From Flavobacterium faecale (GTDB lineage: Bacteria > Bacteroidota > Bacteroidia > Flavobacteriales > Flavobacteriaceae), in contig NZ_CP020918.1 in NCBI RefSeq assembly GCF_003076455.1, positions 2,764,001 through 2,828,000 on the forward strand: a stretch of DNA of 64,000 bases, read 5' to 3'. The position numbers and the translations under genes are program-made. How positions within the stretch are numbered: the first letter of the stretch is position 1; every line of letters starts with the position of its first letter. This document shows, in pieces, positions 45,343-54,941 of the stretch. Under the pieces are notes generated by a model, which was not told where the DNA came from, did not search any database, and saw only the letters and a list, made by a program, of their open reading frames with translations.

Positions 45343-45861
45343 GTGAAAAATTTAAAAATCAAATATAGTACAGTGGTGCTGCTAACGATCTTCTTCGGTT
45401 CGTTTGCAGGTTTCAGCCAAAATAGTAACGGTGATGTAATGGGGAACATTATTACATCAGGTAACAATGCCGAAGGAAGTTCTGGAAGCGTAGCCTATTC
45501 TATCGGGCAAGTTTTTTATACCTACGTAGGCGAGTCAGTATATGAACTAGCACAAGGGGTTCAACAAAATGAAACGGCAACTACATTAATTGTTCCTACA
45601 AATGTTGATCCTATCGCAGAAATTGTTATTTTTCCTAATCCAACAACAGATTATGTATCCATAAACATGACGGGAATAGTGCTTAATAAAACGCAGAGTT
45701 CTTACCAACTTTACGATATGCAAGGAAGAATGCTAAAACAAAGCAGCATCAAAACACAAGAAACCCAAATTAATGTCAGCGATCTTAGCTCGGCAGTCTA
45801 TCTATTGCAAGTTGTAGTAGACAATGATCATACGAAAACATTCAAAATAGTAAAAAACTAA
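45343..45861 (+). CDS. Secreted protein with type IX sorting domain
   Basis: A 172-residue exported protein. A signal peptide (1 to about 25, ending GFSQ) is followed by a small domain (NSNGDVMGNIITSGNNAEG, then SVAYSIGQVFY). A C-terminal Por-type sorting domain (about 85-172) contains IVIFPNPTTDYVSI, YQLYDMQGRML, LSSAVYLLQV and KTFKIVK. Such tails direct proteins through the type IX secretion system, where they are cleaved and often anchored to the surface. Translation starts at GTG (45343); no ATG is available upstream of the signal peptide. It is the first gene of a three-gene operon of exported proteins. Apart from secretion, its function is unknown. Confidence 0.85.
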   Translation: MKNLKIKYSTVVLLTIFFGSFAGFSQNSNGDVMGNIITSGNNAEGSSGSVAYSIGQVFYTYVGESVYELAQGVQQNETATTLIVPTNVDPIAEIVIFPNPTTDYVSINMTGIVLNKTQSSYQLYDMQGRMLKQSSIKTQETQINVSDLSSAVYLLQVVVDNDHTKTFKIVKN

Positions 45862-45873
45862 AAACCCTCAAAA

Positions 45874-46632
45874 ATGAAATCAATACTTACCCTACTATTA
45901 TTGGTGACAGTTGCACTATCTGTGCAAGCGCAATCACCAGAAAAAATGAGTTACCAAGCGATAATTAGAGCACAAGACAATAGTCTGGTGGTCAATTCTA
46001 GAATTAGCCTACGCGTGCTCGTGCACCAAACCTCTGCTTCAGGAGCTACAGTCTATCAAGAAACACATTCACCAAATACCAACAACAACGGACTTGTTTC
46101 TTTGGAAATTGGAACAGGTAAAGCAGTAACAGGAAGCTTTAGCAGTATCGCTTGGCAAAACGGACCTTATTTCATAGAAACACAGGTAGATCCTGCAGGT
46201 GGCTCTAACTATAGCATTGTAGGGATAACCCAATTGCTAAGTGTACCTTATGCTTTACATGCCAAAACAGCGGAGCGCTTGGTAGGAGCAGCTCCAACAG
46301 CAGCTGCAAATACAGTAGCAACACCATATAGAGCTACCTTGATGTCGGTAACAGCGGCAAGGAGCTTTGTAGTAGCTGATGTAAACAATACTATTGCTTG
46401 TACCACTACAGCGACTCTTACCTTGCCAACAAATTTTTCAAGCATGGCAATTGGAGATACCGTAAATCTAGAAGCACATAATGGAGCAATTTTAACTATA
46501 CAAGCAGCTTCAGGAGTAAGTTTGAACTATAAAGACAGCGGAACTGCTAGCTTTTCAAGTGCAGCAACCAATGTAACCTTTGGGTTTTTGAGAAAAACAG
46601 GAGATAATTCTTATATAATTTCAGGACAATGA
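45874..46632 (+). CDS. Exported protein with a common Bacteroidota N-terminal surface domain
   Basis: A 252-residue protein. The signal peptide (1-20) ends VQAQ. Residues about 25-135 (MSYQAIIRAQDNSLVVNSRI ... GPYFIETQVDPAGG ... QLLSVPYALHAKTA) match a domain I recognise from many Bacteroidota surface proteins of unknown function. The C-terminal half is Ala/Thr-rich and ends TGDNSYIISGQ; it has no type IX sorting domain. It begins 12 bp after the T9SS-sorted protein gene and overlaps the beta-helix gene by 4 nt, so the three are probably made together. Confidence 0.78.
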   Translation: MKSILTLLLLVTVALSVQAQSPEKMSYQAIIRAQDNSLVVNSRISLRVLVHQTSASGATVYQETHSPNTNNNGLVSLEIGTGKAVTGSFSSIAWQNGPYFIETQVDPAGGSNYSIVGITQLLSVPYALHAKTAERLVGAAPTAAANTVATPYRATLMSVTAARSFVVADVNNTIACTTTATLTLPTNFSSMAIGDTVNLEAHNGAILTIQAASGVSLNYKDSGTASFSSAATNVTFGFLRKTGDNSYIISGQ

Positions 46633-48863
46633 GAAAATTATTAAACATACTATTATTTTGTACCACAGCTAGTTTTGCACAAAACTACCAGTACGCACAA
46701 AATAAAAAACCGGAACTACAGAAGGCTGCATCGATAGTGGAGGCGCCACTTTCAAGAGTAATTGATTTAAATCAAATTGAAGAGAAAGCCTATTTTGCAG
46801 CGCATTTTTTGCCGCTTTCAGAAAAGGCTAATATTCAAAAAGCACTGGATCAGTATGGTGCTATTAGATTGGATAAAGGAAGCTATGAAGGAGTAGCAAT
46901 TACAATGCATAGTAATCAACATATTTACGGCCACCCAACTTTTTCATGGACATCAAAAATTACTGTTGCAGGTGGAAGCTCAAATGTTAGTCTAATAAAT
47001 ATGCATGTTGAAGGTGAAGATCTACACCTTGGAAACGGAGCACCTATTACAAACTGCTTGTTTAAAAATTTTGCATTTACCGGTATAGTCGCTGATTCAG
47101 GAGCTATGATAGAAAATTGTGAGTTCATAAATTTCATTATCAGTTATACTAATTTAGATTTTAGCAAATCAGGTTACTATAGAAATAATAAGTTTATAAA
47201 AATACAAGGGGGGGGAGCTGAGCCAAGAGGTACTGCTGGAATTACTATAAAAGGTAATAGTTCTACGCCTAGTTATGGTAATACCCATTTATGGACGAAC
47301 TTGTTAACGCCTCAAGGTGATGCTATAGTGTTAGATAATTTGCAATCTTCAAATTGGGTAGGTGTAGATACTGAAATGTGGAACTCGGAGGGTTTGAGTG
47401 TTGGTAATAAATCTATGTTTTATGCTACTAATATGGGAGTACTTAATATTACGGAATTAGGTGGTACTGATTATTCTAAAACTCCCACGGGAGGATATAA
47501 CATAGATGCGAAAAAATTATTATTACTTAATAATGGAATAGGAAGTTCTGTACTGAGTAAAATTTCTACAACTACGAATGCATTTAATCTAGGAAGTTAT
47601 ATAGATATAACCAGACAAGAAGGCACAGTTGGAGGTTATGATTTAAGCGGACAGAGATTACAAGATATTTACAATACTTCCGACGTATATATAAATGGTT
47701 TAATACAGTCTACTGTTTTATCAAATACAGGAACAATGGTTACGGATTATTTAGGAACCAAAAAAACACCTTGGTCAAGACCTAGTTGGGAAAATTTACC
47801 TGATCCATTAGGAGCAAATTGGAAAATAGATAGAGTAGGAAAACCTGATAGTGCATCATATATTCAAAATTTAATAAATACAAATAAAATTGCAGAATTA
47901 CCTGAGGGCGTGTTTTATATTGGTTCCTCTTTAAATGTTGGAAGTAATGGCGAGGGAATTATTGGTGCAGGTACTGGTAAGACTATAATTTGCGGTTTGA
48001 CCGATGATTTTCCTTTAATTAGTATGTATAACAAGAAGTCACCTGGTGCTGATTACTTTGGTACTGATTATACATTAGCATATTTAACACTTCAAGGTGG
48101 GTCTAAAGGACAGTTTTTCCCTGAAAATTATTGGGGTACAAGTTATATCACACCTAAGTTTGTGATTTTTAGAGACCAAGCTATAGGTGCTCATTTTTAC
48201 AAAATGGGAGGTACAGATAATTGCTTTTGGGATCATGTGAGTTTTATTAATTGCGGCATTGGTTTTTATCAAGATTCTAAATATTTTACTGGTGATCCAG
48301 GATATATAGATAAAGTAGTTTTTTATGATAACCAATTTCTAAACTGCGGAATAGGCGTGTCGGTGCAGGCAGCTCGTGCTGATAACTTAAATGCATGGGT
48401 AAACTGTAAGTTTGATAATAATGAAATTGCATACGAAAACGGGAGTAATAACTTTCCGATAATGGCAAATTGTGATTTTACAAACACTTATGGTGACTAT
48501 ATTATTCGAGGTGGTGATATTTCATTATATAACTGCGACTTCCATGATAATAAGCCAACTATTGCTACTCATCATTTTGTTCAAATATGGGCAGAAGGTT
48601 GTAATTTTATGGATAACGTACCTTTTTCAACCTCAGTAATTAATAATAGTACAAGCCAAACTATTTTAAACTCTACTATAGTTGGTGATGCAATTGACAG
48701 GAAACACACAGGTAATAAACTTGATAGGTCATTATTTATGAATACTAACTTACTTTTCCATCCAACAATTAATAAGTTTATGATGACTGTTAAAGGAGTA
48801 GTGCCTACAGTGATTATCGATGCGGCTCCTAATCCATACCCGCAATTGTTAGTAACACAATAA
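46629..48863 (+). CDS. Secreted right-handed beta-helix protein
   Basis: A 744-residue protein with a signal peptide (1 to about 17, ASFAQ). The body shows two stretches of pectate-lyase-type parallel beta-helix rungs. One runs about 80-330 (ITMHSNQHIYGH, VSLINMHVEGEDLHLGNG, NCLFKNFAFTG, NCEFINFIISY). The other runs about 400-730 (GEGIIGAGTGKTIICG and later NCKFDNNEIAYENG, NCDFTNTYGDYI, YNCDFHDNKP). Proteins of this fold bind or cleave polysaccharides, but no catalytic residues could be assigned. No type IX sorting domain is visible at the C-terminus. A run of eight G (47208-47215) within codons about 194-196 could slip and switch the gene off. A strong terminator follows. Confidence 0.8.
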   Translation: MRKLLNILLFCTTASFAQNYQYAQNKKPELQKAASIVEAPLSRVIDLNQIEEKAYFAAHFLPLSEKANIQKALDQYGAIRLDKGSYEGVAITMHSNQHIYGHPTFSWTSKITVAGGSSNVSLINMHVEGEDLHLGNGAPITNCLFKNFAFTGIVADSGAMIENCEFINFIISYTNLDFSKSGYYRNNKFIKIQGGGAEPRGTAGITIKGNSSTPSYGNTHLWTNLLTPQGDAIVLDNLQSSNWVGVDTEMWNSEGLSVGNKSMFYATNMGVLNITELGGTDYSKTPTGGYNIDAKKLLLLNNGIGSSVLSKISTTTNAFNLGSYIDITRQEGTVGGYDLSGQRLQDIYNTSDVYINGLIQSTVLSNTGTMVTDYLGTKKTPWSRPSWENLPDPLGANWKIDRVGKPDSASYIQNLINTNKIAELPEGVFYIGSSLNVGSNGEGIIGAGTGKTIICGLTDDFPLISMYNKKSPGADYFGTDYTLAYLTLQGGSKGQFFPENYWGTSYITPKFVIFRDQAIGAHFYKMGGTDNCFWDHVSFINCGIGFYQDSKYFTGDPGYIDKVVFYDNQFLNCGIGVSVQAARADNLNAWVNCKFDNNEIAYENGSNNFPIMANCDFTNTYGDYIIRGGDISLYNCDFHDNKPTIATHHFVQIWAEGCNFMDNVPFSTSVINNSTSQTILNSTIVGDAIDRKHTGNKLDRSLFMNTNLLFHPTINKFMMTVKGVVPTVIIDAAPNPYPQLLVTQ

Positions 48864-48881
48864 ATATGGGTAGAAATACAT

Positions 48882-48918
48882 AAAAAAGGTTCAGGTGATT
48901 TTCATCTGAACCTTTTTT
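48882..48918 (+). terminator. Rho-independent terminator of the secreted-protein operon
   Basis: AAAAAAGGTTCAGGTGA (48882-48898) pairs with TCATCTGAACCTTTTTT (48902-48918) with one G-U pair and a 3-nt loop. It is A/T-flanked on both sides and so may act in both directions. Confidence 0.85.
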
Positions 48919-49062
48919 ATGTATTAGATTTTTTTTTAAATATAGATTTATCTTTATTATAGCAGTGGTGCTGAATAAGTGATGAATATTTGAAGGAATA
49001 GAACTTTATCGGATTTTGATTGTCTTTGAACAGATAAATTTTTCTTAGTCATTTAGCTTGTA

Positions 49063-49070
49063 TAAGTTTG
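49063..49070 (+). promoter_or_regulatory. -7 box of the second XRE regulator
   Basis: TAAGTTTG matches TAnnTTTG. The inferred leader is about 30 nt. No -33 TTG was found at the normal distance. Confidence 0.35.
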
Positions 49071-49107
49071 ACTGATTTTTATAGGTTTAATGAATAACAT
49101 TTAAAAT

Positions 49108-49314
49108 ATGAGTACTGTTGGTATCTATTTAAAAATTAAAGAAAGCCGTGAAATGAAAAGGCATACCGTTGAATATGTGGCCATTCAAATGGAAATGACA
49201 GTACAGCTCTATCTAAAGGTCGAAACAGGCGATGTCGATTTAAAAATTTCCAAATTAGATAAATTAGCTAAAGTTTTAGGAATTAAAAAAAGCGAATTAT
49301 TTGCTTTTAATTAA
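49108..49314 (+). CDS. Small XRE-family helix-turn-helix regulator, paralogue of 20212-20445
   Basis: A 68-residue single-domain protein: YLKIKESREMKRHTVEYVAI (7-26), then YLKVETGDVDLKISKLDKLA and VLGIKKSELFAFN. The spacing of the conserved positions and the shared GDVDL motif make it a clear but diverged paralogue of the regulator at 20212. It lies between the secreted-protein operon and the polysaccharide locus and could control either. In this copy the HTH positions are less typical (MTVQLYLKVETG), so DNA binding is likely but not certain. Confidence 0.75.
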   Translation: MSTVGIYLKIKESREMKRHTVEYVAIQMEMTVQLYLKVETGDVDLKISKLDKLAKVLGIKKSELFAFN

Positions 49315-49902
49315 TGCCATTGATATTATTAGGAATAAATTTATCTACATTTTATTTTTTAATGATTTATATGTAAATATAATTTGCAGAATTTTCTTTT
49401 TTGTTTTTGTTTACACATTTAGTAGGAAATAAAAACACAACGTTTTTAAATAAAATTCCTTTTTTAATTTATCGAAAATTAAAACCTTTACTACTATAGA
49501 ATGCGGTATAAAAAGTCATGTATTACTATATTATCGTAGGGCATGTACTGATAAATAAATACTAATTTTAGGTGATTAAAGAAGTATTTTTATAGTTTAT
49601 TGTCCTGAATAAGGAGTTTTTGCCACCAAAATTAAAGGTGAATCCATGTGGCACTAACTAATTTTGTGCACGTTATGGAAAATAAAGTCATTGAAGGTAA
49701 CAACTACAATTTTTGTTGTTACAAAAAGGACTAAATGCATAGTATTCAGTACAAAGCATGGCTTTTACTGATTTTTTATTTACCCCTTAATTTGGTTATT
49801 CTGTAACTGACAAGGGGGAACCCGTATCACAAACGAACAAATAGCTTATAATTTTGGCTATAAAATGTTTCATTTTTTAATTAATTCAAGATTTTCTCTT
49901 AG
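49315..49902. other. Intergenic region, 588 bp, before the polysaccharide locus
   Basis: AT-rich with no recognised gene. A TAATTTTG box (49849-49856), about 46 bp before the GDP-fucose synthase gene, is a plausible -7 element. No NusG/UpxY-type antiterminator gene or JUMPstart-like motif was recognised. Confidence 0.5.
49849..49856 (+). promoter_or_regulatory. -7 box before fcl
   Basis: TAATTTTG matches TAnnTTTG exactly. The inferred leader is about 40 nt. No -33 element was found. Confidence 0.35.
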
Positions 49903-50859
49903 ATGACAAACAAAGCAGCCAAAATTTATATCGCAGGCCACAACGGAATGGTAGGAAGTGCCATTTGGCGCAATTTAGAAGCCAAAGGCTATTCCAATTT
50001 GGTGGGAGCATCTAGCAAAGAGGTAGATTTATGCAACCAACAAGCCGTAAACGACTTTATAGCAACCACAAAGCCAGAAATCATTATTGATGCGGCGGCC
50101 AAAGTGGGTGGGATTTTAGCTAATAATGATTTTCCATACCAGTTCTTGATGGAAAACATGCAAATTCAAAACAATTTGATTGATGCAGCACATCGAACGA
50201 ATGTCTCCAAGTTTATTTTCTTGGGTAGTTCTTGCATCTATCCAAAATTGGCACCACAACCCTTAAAGGAAGACTACTTGTTAACCGACTCTTTGGAGCC
50301 AACAAACGAATGGTATGCTTTAGCCAAAATTTCAGGGGTAAAATTGTGCCAAGCGATCCGCAATCAATTTCAAAAAGACTTTGTGAGCTTGATGCCAACT
50401 AATTTATACGGTACACACGATAACTTCGATCTTAAAAGTTCACATGTGTTACCCGCTATGATCCGTAAGTTTCATGAGGCGAAACACAATCAAAATGCAG
50501 CAGTTGTGCTATGGGGTTCTGGAACGCCAATGCGCGAATTTTTGTTTGTAGACGACATGGCTGCCGCAGTAGTTTTCGCTTTAGAAAACAAATTACCCGA
50601 TTACTTATATAATGTAGGAACAGGTGAAGATTTAACCATCAAAGACCTAGCCACCACCATCCAAAAAATAGTAGGTCACACAGGCGAAATCGTTTGGGAC
50701 GACAGTAAACCAGACGGGACACCAAGAAAATTAATGGATGTATCTAAAATGCACGCCTTAGGCTGGAAACACCAAGTACAATTAGAAGAAGGAATACAAA
50801 AAACATACAATTGGTTTTTGGAAAATATAGACAATTTCAAACAAATCGATTACAAATAA
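49903..50859 (+). CDS. fcl: GDP-L-fucose synthase
   Basis: A 318-residue cytoplasmic epimerase/reductase of the extended SDR family. It converts GDP-4-keto-6-deoxy-mannose to GDP-L-fucose. The NADP-binding motif is IYIAGHNGMVGSAIW (residues 8-22). The catalytic Ser region is GSSCIYP, and Tyr/Lys are in NEWYALAKISG; the C-terminal LGWKHQV region is also typical. It works directly after Gmd, encoded at 51330 beyond a 470-bp repeat-rich spacer. It is the first gene of the polysaccharide locus. G+C content looks higher than in the later glycosyltransferase genes. Confidence 0.96.
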   Translation: MTNKAAKIYIAGHNGMVGSAIWRNLEAKGYSNLVGASSKEVDLCNQQAVNDFIATTKPEIIIDAAAKVGGILANNDFPYQFLMENMQIQNNLIDAAHRTNVSKFIFLGSSCIYPKLAPQPLKEDYLLTDSLEPTNEWYALAKISGVKLCQAIRNQFQKDFVSLMPTNLYGTHDNFDLKSSHVLPAMIRKFHEAKHNQNAAVVLWGSGTPMREFLFVDDMAAAVVFALENKLPDYLYNVGTGEDLTIKDLATTIQKIVGHTGEIVWDDSKPDGTPRKLMDVSKMHALGWKHQVQLEEGIQKTYNWFLENIDNFKQIDYK

Positions 50860-51329
50860 AACAAATCGATGGAAGAGGATAGAAGTTAGAGGTTAGAAAT
50901 AATAGGTTAGAGGGAATAGGGTAGAAGTTAGAGGGACAAAGTTAGAAGGAAAAGAATATAGAGAACAGCCAAATAACTGCAATCTAAATCCACCCTAACA
51001 AGAAAACTGTAAACCGCAACCGAAAACTGCGACATCCACATCGACAATCACTGAAAACTGCGACTGCGACCGAATACTGAGCCAGGAAACTGCGCCAGCC
51101 ACATCGACAATAACTGAAAACTGAGACTGCGACCGAATACTGAGCAAGGTAACTGCGCCAGCCTCATCGACAATCACTGAAAACTGAAAACCGCGACTGC
51201 AAACTGACCTCAAAGACTGAAAACTGCGACTGCGACCGAATACTGAGCAAGAAAACTGCGACTGAATACTATCCTCAAAAAGCAACAAAACACTAAAAAA
51301 AAAACGCCATCGTGCAAAACAAATATCTT
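50860..51329. repeat. Degenerate short-unit repeat tract between fcl and gmd
   Basis: Two kinds of low-complexity repeats fill this spacer. 50872-50960 is purine-rich and built on GTTAGAGG and AGAAGTTAGAGG variants. 51000-51290 is built on GAAAACTGCGACTGCGACCG, AATACTGAGCAAG and CCACATCGACAAT variants. The minus strand has a 97-codon open frame across the second part, but it only reflects the repeats. The vocabulary (AACTGAAAAC, GTTAGA/CTAAC) resembles the tracts at 44085-44950 and 8731-8771. Confidence 0.75.
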
Positions 51330-52454
51330 ATGAATCCAACACAAAAAACAGCATTTATTACAGGAGTTACTGGTCAAGACGGAGCTTACTTAAGTGAATT
51401 TTTATTAAAAAAAGGCTATATCGTTCATGGTCTTAAGAGACGTTCGTCACTTTTTAATACGGACAGAATTGACCATTTGTACCAAGATCCACATGTAGAA
51501 AATAGAAACTTTATTCTGCACTATGGTGATATGACCGATAGTACCAACTTAACTCGTTTGATTCAAGAAATCCAACCAGACGAAATTTACAATTTGGCTG
51601 CGATGAGTCATGTGGCGGTTTCCTTCGAAACACCTGAATATACGGGTAATGCAGATGGATTGGGTACATTGCGTATCTTGGATGCGGTGCGTTTGTTGGG
51701 TTTAGAAAAGAAAACACGTATTTACCAAGCTTCTACATCTGAGTTGTACGGTAAAGTACAAGAAGTACCACAATCGGAAACGACTCCATTTTACCCACGT
51801 TCTCCGTATGCAGTTGCCAAAATGTATGCTTTCTGGATTACAGTAAACTACAGAGAAGCGTACGGAATGTATGCGTGTAACGGAATCTTATTCAACCACG
51901 AATCACCAATTAGAGGGGAAACTTTCGTGACTAGAAAAATCACTAGAGCAACTTCTAGAATTGCTCTGGGATTACAAGATAAATTTTATTTAGGAAACCT
52001 AGATGCCAAACGTGACTGGGGACATGCCAAAGATTATGTGCGTATGATGTGGATGATCCTACAAGCAGAAGAAGCGGAAGACTGGGTGATTGCTACAGGA
52101 ACCACTACACCAGTGCGTGAGTTTGTACGCATGAGTTTTGCCGAAGTAGGAATCGAATTAGAATTCAAAGGAGAAGGAGTAGAAGAAAAAGGTTTTGTAA
52201 AAGCCTGTAACAATCCAGACTATCAATTGGAAATTGGAAAAGAAATCCTAGCAGTTGACCCAAAATACTTCAGACCTACCGAGGTTGATTTATTAATTGG
52301 TGACCCTACCAAAGCCAAAGAAAAATTGGGTTGGGAATGCCAATATGATTTAGCTGATTTGGTAAAAGACATGATGCAATCGGATGTTGCTTTGATGAAA
52401 AAAGACCAATATTTGAAAGAAGGAGGGTATCAAACGTTGAATTATTTTGAATAA
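51330..52454 (+). CDS. gmd: GDP-mannose 4,6-dehydratase
   Basis: A 374-residue cytoplasmic SDR enzyme that makes GDP-4-keto-6-deoxy-D-mannose from GDP-mannose. [16 protein letters not shown] is the NADP-binding motif, [20 protein letters not shown] carries the catalytic Thr/Ser-Glu region, and [15 protein letters not shown] contains the active Tyr and Lys. [14 protein letters not shown] is also diagnostic. The start is the ATG at 51330; the frame extends to a GTG at 51312, but [12 protein letters not shown] gives the usual length. It supplies Fcl, encoded upstream. Confidence 0.97.
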   Translation: MNPTQKTAFITGVTGQDGAYLSEFLLKKGYIVHGLKRRSSLFNTDRIDHLYQDPHVENRNFILHYGDMTDSTNLTRLIQEIQPDEIYNLAAMSHVAVSFETPEYTGNADGLGTLRILDAVRLLGLEKKTRIYQASTSELYGKVQEVPQSETTPFYPRSPYAVAKMYAFWITVNYREAYGMYACNGILFNHESPIRGETFVTRKITRATSRIALGLQDKFYLGNLDAKRDWGHAKDYVRMMWMILQAEEAEDWVIATGTTTPVREFVRMSFAEVGIELEFKGEGVEEKGFVKACNNPDYQLEIGKEILAVDPKYFRPTEVDLLIGDPTKAKEKLGWECQYDLADLVKDMMQSDVALMKKDQYLKEGGYQTLNYFE

Positions 52455-52464
52455 GGTTAATGTC

Positions 52465-53454
52465 ATGAATAAAAAAGCTATTAAAGGTGAAGGCTCTTTG
52501 GATATACTTTATGTCCTTAGAGCTATAGCTGTATTAATGGTATGTTTTTGTCATTTTGGAAAGGTTGCTTCAATTAATGGCAATAATTTTTCTAAGCTTT
52601 TTTCATATTTTGAGAAGTATGGAAAATATGGTGTCGAGATATTTTTTGTAATTTCTGGCTTCGTTATTCCATTAAGTCTATCTAGAGGCAAATATACCAT
52701 TGAGAATTATCCAAAATTTTTATTGAAGAGGGTAGTAAGGTTACATCCGCCATACATCGCGGCGTTAATACTAACTTTAACAATAATGTTTATTTCCTAT
52801 AAAGTTAGACATGTTGTATATCCTGAGAATGTTTTAAGTATATTTCAAAGCTTATTTTATTTACATGTTCCAAGTGATAATCCTGTTTTTTGGACGTTAC
52901 TTATTGAAGCGCAATACTACCTCTTTATTGGTTTGTTTTTTACACTAATAACAAGAATGCCAAAATTTTCTATTTTAGTGTTTGTACCATTTTTTTTGTT
53001 ATTTTCAATGACTTTAGTCGCTGATTATATTGAATTATTTAAGTTTATTGAGTATTTTTTAATGGGGACTGTAGGATACTGTTTGTATTCTAAAACAGGT
53101 GATAAATACATAAATAATCTAGTGTTAGTATTGATCTTGTCTTTCATTACATTTAAAGGGAATTATGTTGGACTATTTTTTTCCTTTTCAACATTGGTTA
53201 TCATACTTTTCATTAATTTAAAAGTATCTAAAGCAATTAAATTTTTGGGAATTATCTCTTATTCGATATACCTTATACATTTTCCAATTGGGATGAAATT
53301 AATGAATTTCATGAAACCCAGAATTAACGATACATCGATGCCATTATTATTTTTATTGGCTTTGATAGTAAGTATTGCCTGCTCATGGGTATTTTATATA
53401 TTATTTGAAGCTTACTCAGAAAAGTTGTCGAAAAAAATAAAATATACACAGTAG
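52465..53454 (+). CDS. Acyltransferase family 3 (OafA-like) membrane O-acyltransferase
   Basis: A 329-residue integral membrane protein with about ten helices. The N-terminal [20 protein letters not shown] carries the conserved Arg and His, and [20 protein letters not shown] is the second family motif. [13 protein letters not shown] and the late [11 protein letters not shown] are typical. Enzymes of this family add acetyl or other acyl groups to surface polysaccharides. The start is the ATG at 52465, 10 bp after gmd; an in-frame TTG further upstream lies inside gmd. The gene is notably more AT-rich than gmd and ugd on either side, a sign of mosaic assembly of the locus. Confidence 0.88.
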   Translation: MNKKAIKGEGSLDILYVLRAIAVLMVCFCHFGKVASINGNNFSKLFSYFEKYGKYGVEIFFVISGFVIPLSLSRGKYTIENYPKFLLKRVVRLHPPYIAALILTLTIMFISYKVRHVVYPENVLSIFQSLFYLHVPSDNPVFWTLLIEAQYYLFIGLFFTLITRMPKFSILVFVPFFLLFSMTLVADYIELFKFIEYFLMGTVGYCLYSKTGDKYINNLVLVLILSFITFKGNYVGLFFSFSTLVIILFINLKVSKAIKFLGIISYSIYLIHFPIGMKLMNFMKPRINDTSMPLLFLLALIVSIACSWVFYILFEAYSEKLSKKIKYTQ

Positions 53455-53480
53455 TTGTTAAAAATATAAAAGATTTAAAA

Positions 53481-54893
53481 ATGAAAGTAAAAAATATATG
53501 TTGTTTGGGTGCTGGTTATGTAGGAGGTCCTACCATGTCGGTAATTGCCTTGAAATGTCCAGAGATAAAAGTAACGGTGGTCGATTTGAACGAGGCGCGA
53601 ATTGCTGCTTGGAACGAAGAAGATTTAGACAAACTTCCGGTTTACGAACCAGGACTTGCGGAGGTAGTATCTGAGGCGAGAGGTCGCAATTTGTTTTTCT
53701 CAACTGAGGTTGATGCGGCTATTGATGCGGCAGATATGATTTTTATCGCAGTAAATACCCCAACCAAAACCTATGGAGAAGGAAAAGGGATGGCAGCCGA
53801 TTTGAAATTTGTAGAGCTTTGTGCGAGACAGATTGCTAGAATCGCTAAAAACGATAAGATCATTGTTGAGAAATCAACCTTGCCCGTGCGTACGGCACAA
53901 ACCTTACAAACCATTTTAGATAGTACTGGTAATGGGGTACATTTTGAAGTACTTTCCAATCCTGAGTTTTTAGCGGAAGGAACAGCCATTGAGGATTTGT
54001 TTAATGCAGACCGTGTACTGATCGGAGGTAAACAAACTGAAAAAGGTAAGGCTGCTATTCAGTCTTTAGTAGATGTGTATGCACATTGGTTATCGCCAAA
54101 ACAAATTTTAACAACCAACGTTTGGTCGTCTGAATTGTCAAAATTAACAGCAAATGCTTTTTTAGCGCAGCGAATTTCTTCTATCAATGCTTTGTCCGCT
54201 TTGTGCGAAGCGACAGAGGCAGATGTAGATGAGGTAGCGAATGCTATAGGTACCGATAGCCGTATTGGACCGAAGTTCTTAAAATCATCAGTTGGTTTTG
54301 GAGGCTCTTGCTTTCAAAAAGACATTTTGAATTTAGTGTATCTGTGTCGTCATTTCAACTTACCGGAGGTAGCCAATTATTGGGAGCAAGTGATTATTTT
54401 AAACGATTACCAAAAGCGTCGTTTTGCTAAAAGCATCATTACTTCCTTATTTAATACTGTTAGCGACAAAAAGATCACCTTCTTGGGTTGGGCCTTTAAA
54501 AAAGACACCAATGATACACGTGAATCAGCAGCCATCTCTGTGGCAGATCATTTAATAGAAGATGGAGCTGAAATACATGTATACGACCCTAAGGTATCAG
54601 AAGCGAAGGTCAAGCAAGACATGCAATACATTTGGGAATTGAATGGGGTATCTGAAGCTAGAATTCAATCCAAATTAAAACAAATCGTAGTGTACACAAA
54701 TCCAATGGAAGCGATGCATCAAGCACATGCAATTGCCGTGTTAACAGAGTGGGACGAATTTAAAACTTATGACTGGGCAACGATTTACACTAACATGTAC
54801 AAACCTGCTTTTGTTTTTGATGGTCGTAATATTTTGGATGTTCCTACTTTAACCAAAATTGGATTTGAAGTAAAATCAATTGGCAAAGGATAA
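53481..54893 (+). CDS. ugd: UDP-glucose 6-dehydrogenase
   Basis: A 470-residue cytoplasmic enzyme that oxidises UDP-glucose twice with NAD+ to UDP-glucuronate. [17 protein letters not shown] is the NAD-binding motif; [27 protein letters not shown] and [18 protein letters not shown] (with the catalytic Cys) follow. The C-terminal [18 protein letters not shown] is characteristic. Length and motifs fit the animal-like UGDH group also found in Bacteroidota. Its product would provide an acidic sugar for the polysaccharide assembled by the genes downstream. Confidence 0.96.
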   Translation: MKVKNICCLGAGYVGGPTMSVIALKCPEIKVTVVDLNEARIAAWNEEDLDKLPVYEPGLAEVVSEARGRNLFFSTEVDAAIDAADMIFIAVNTPTKTYGEGKGMAADLKFVELCARQIARIAKNDKIIVEKSTLPVRTAQTLQTILDSTGNGVHFEVLSNPEFLAEGTAIEDLFNADRVLIGGKQTEKGKAAIQSLVDVYAHWLSPKQILTTNVWSSELSKLTANAFLAQRISSINALSALCEATEADVDEVANAIGTDSRIGPKFLKSSVGFGGSCFQKDILNLVYLCRHFNLPEVANYWEQVIILNDYQKRRFAKSIITSLFNTVSDKKITFLGWAFKKDTNDTRESAAISVADHLIEDGAEIHVYDPKVSEAKVKQDMQYIWELNGVSEARIQSKLKQIVVYTNPMEAMHQAHAIAVLTEWDEFKTYDWATIYTNMYKPAFVFDGRNILDVPTLTKIGFEVKSIGKG

Positions 54894-54941
54894 ATTACCA
54901 ATGTTGAATGGTACTAGTAAATATAAAAAAAGCAAAAACCT

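Noticed and set aside
50995..51288. Open frame of 97 codons on the minus strand with internally repeated protein sequence
   Set aside because: It lies wholly in a degenerate repeat tract, and its protein repeats mirror the DNA repeats. No start context or family match was seen.
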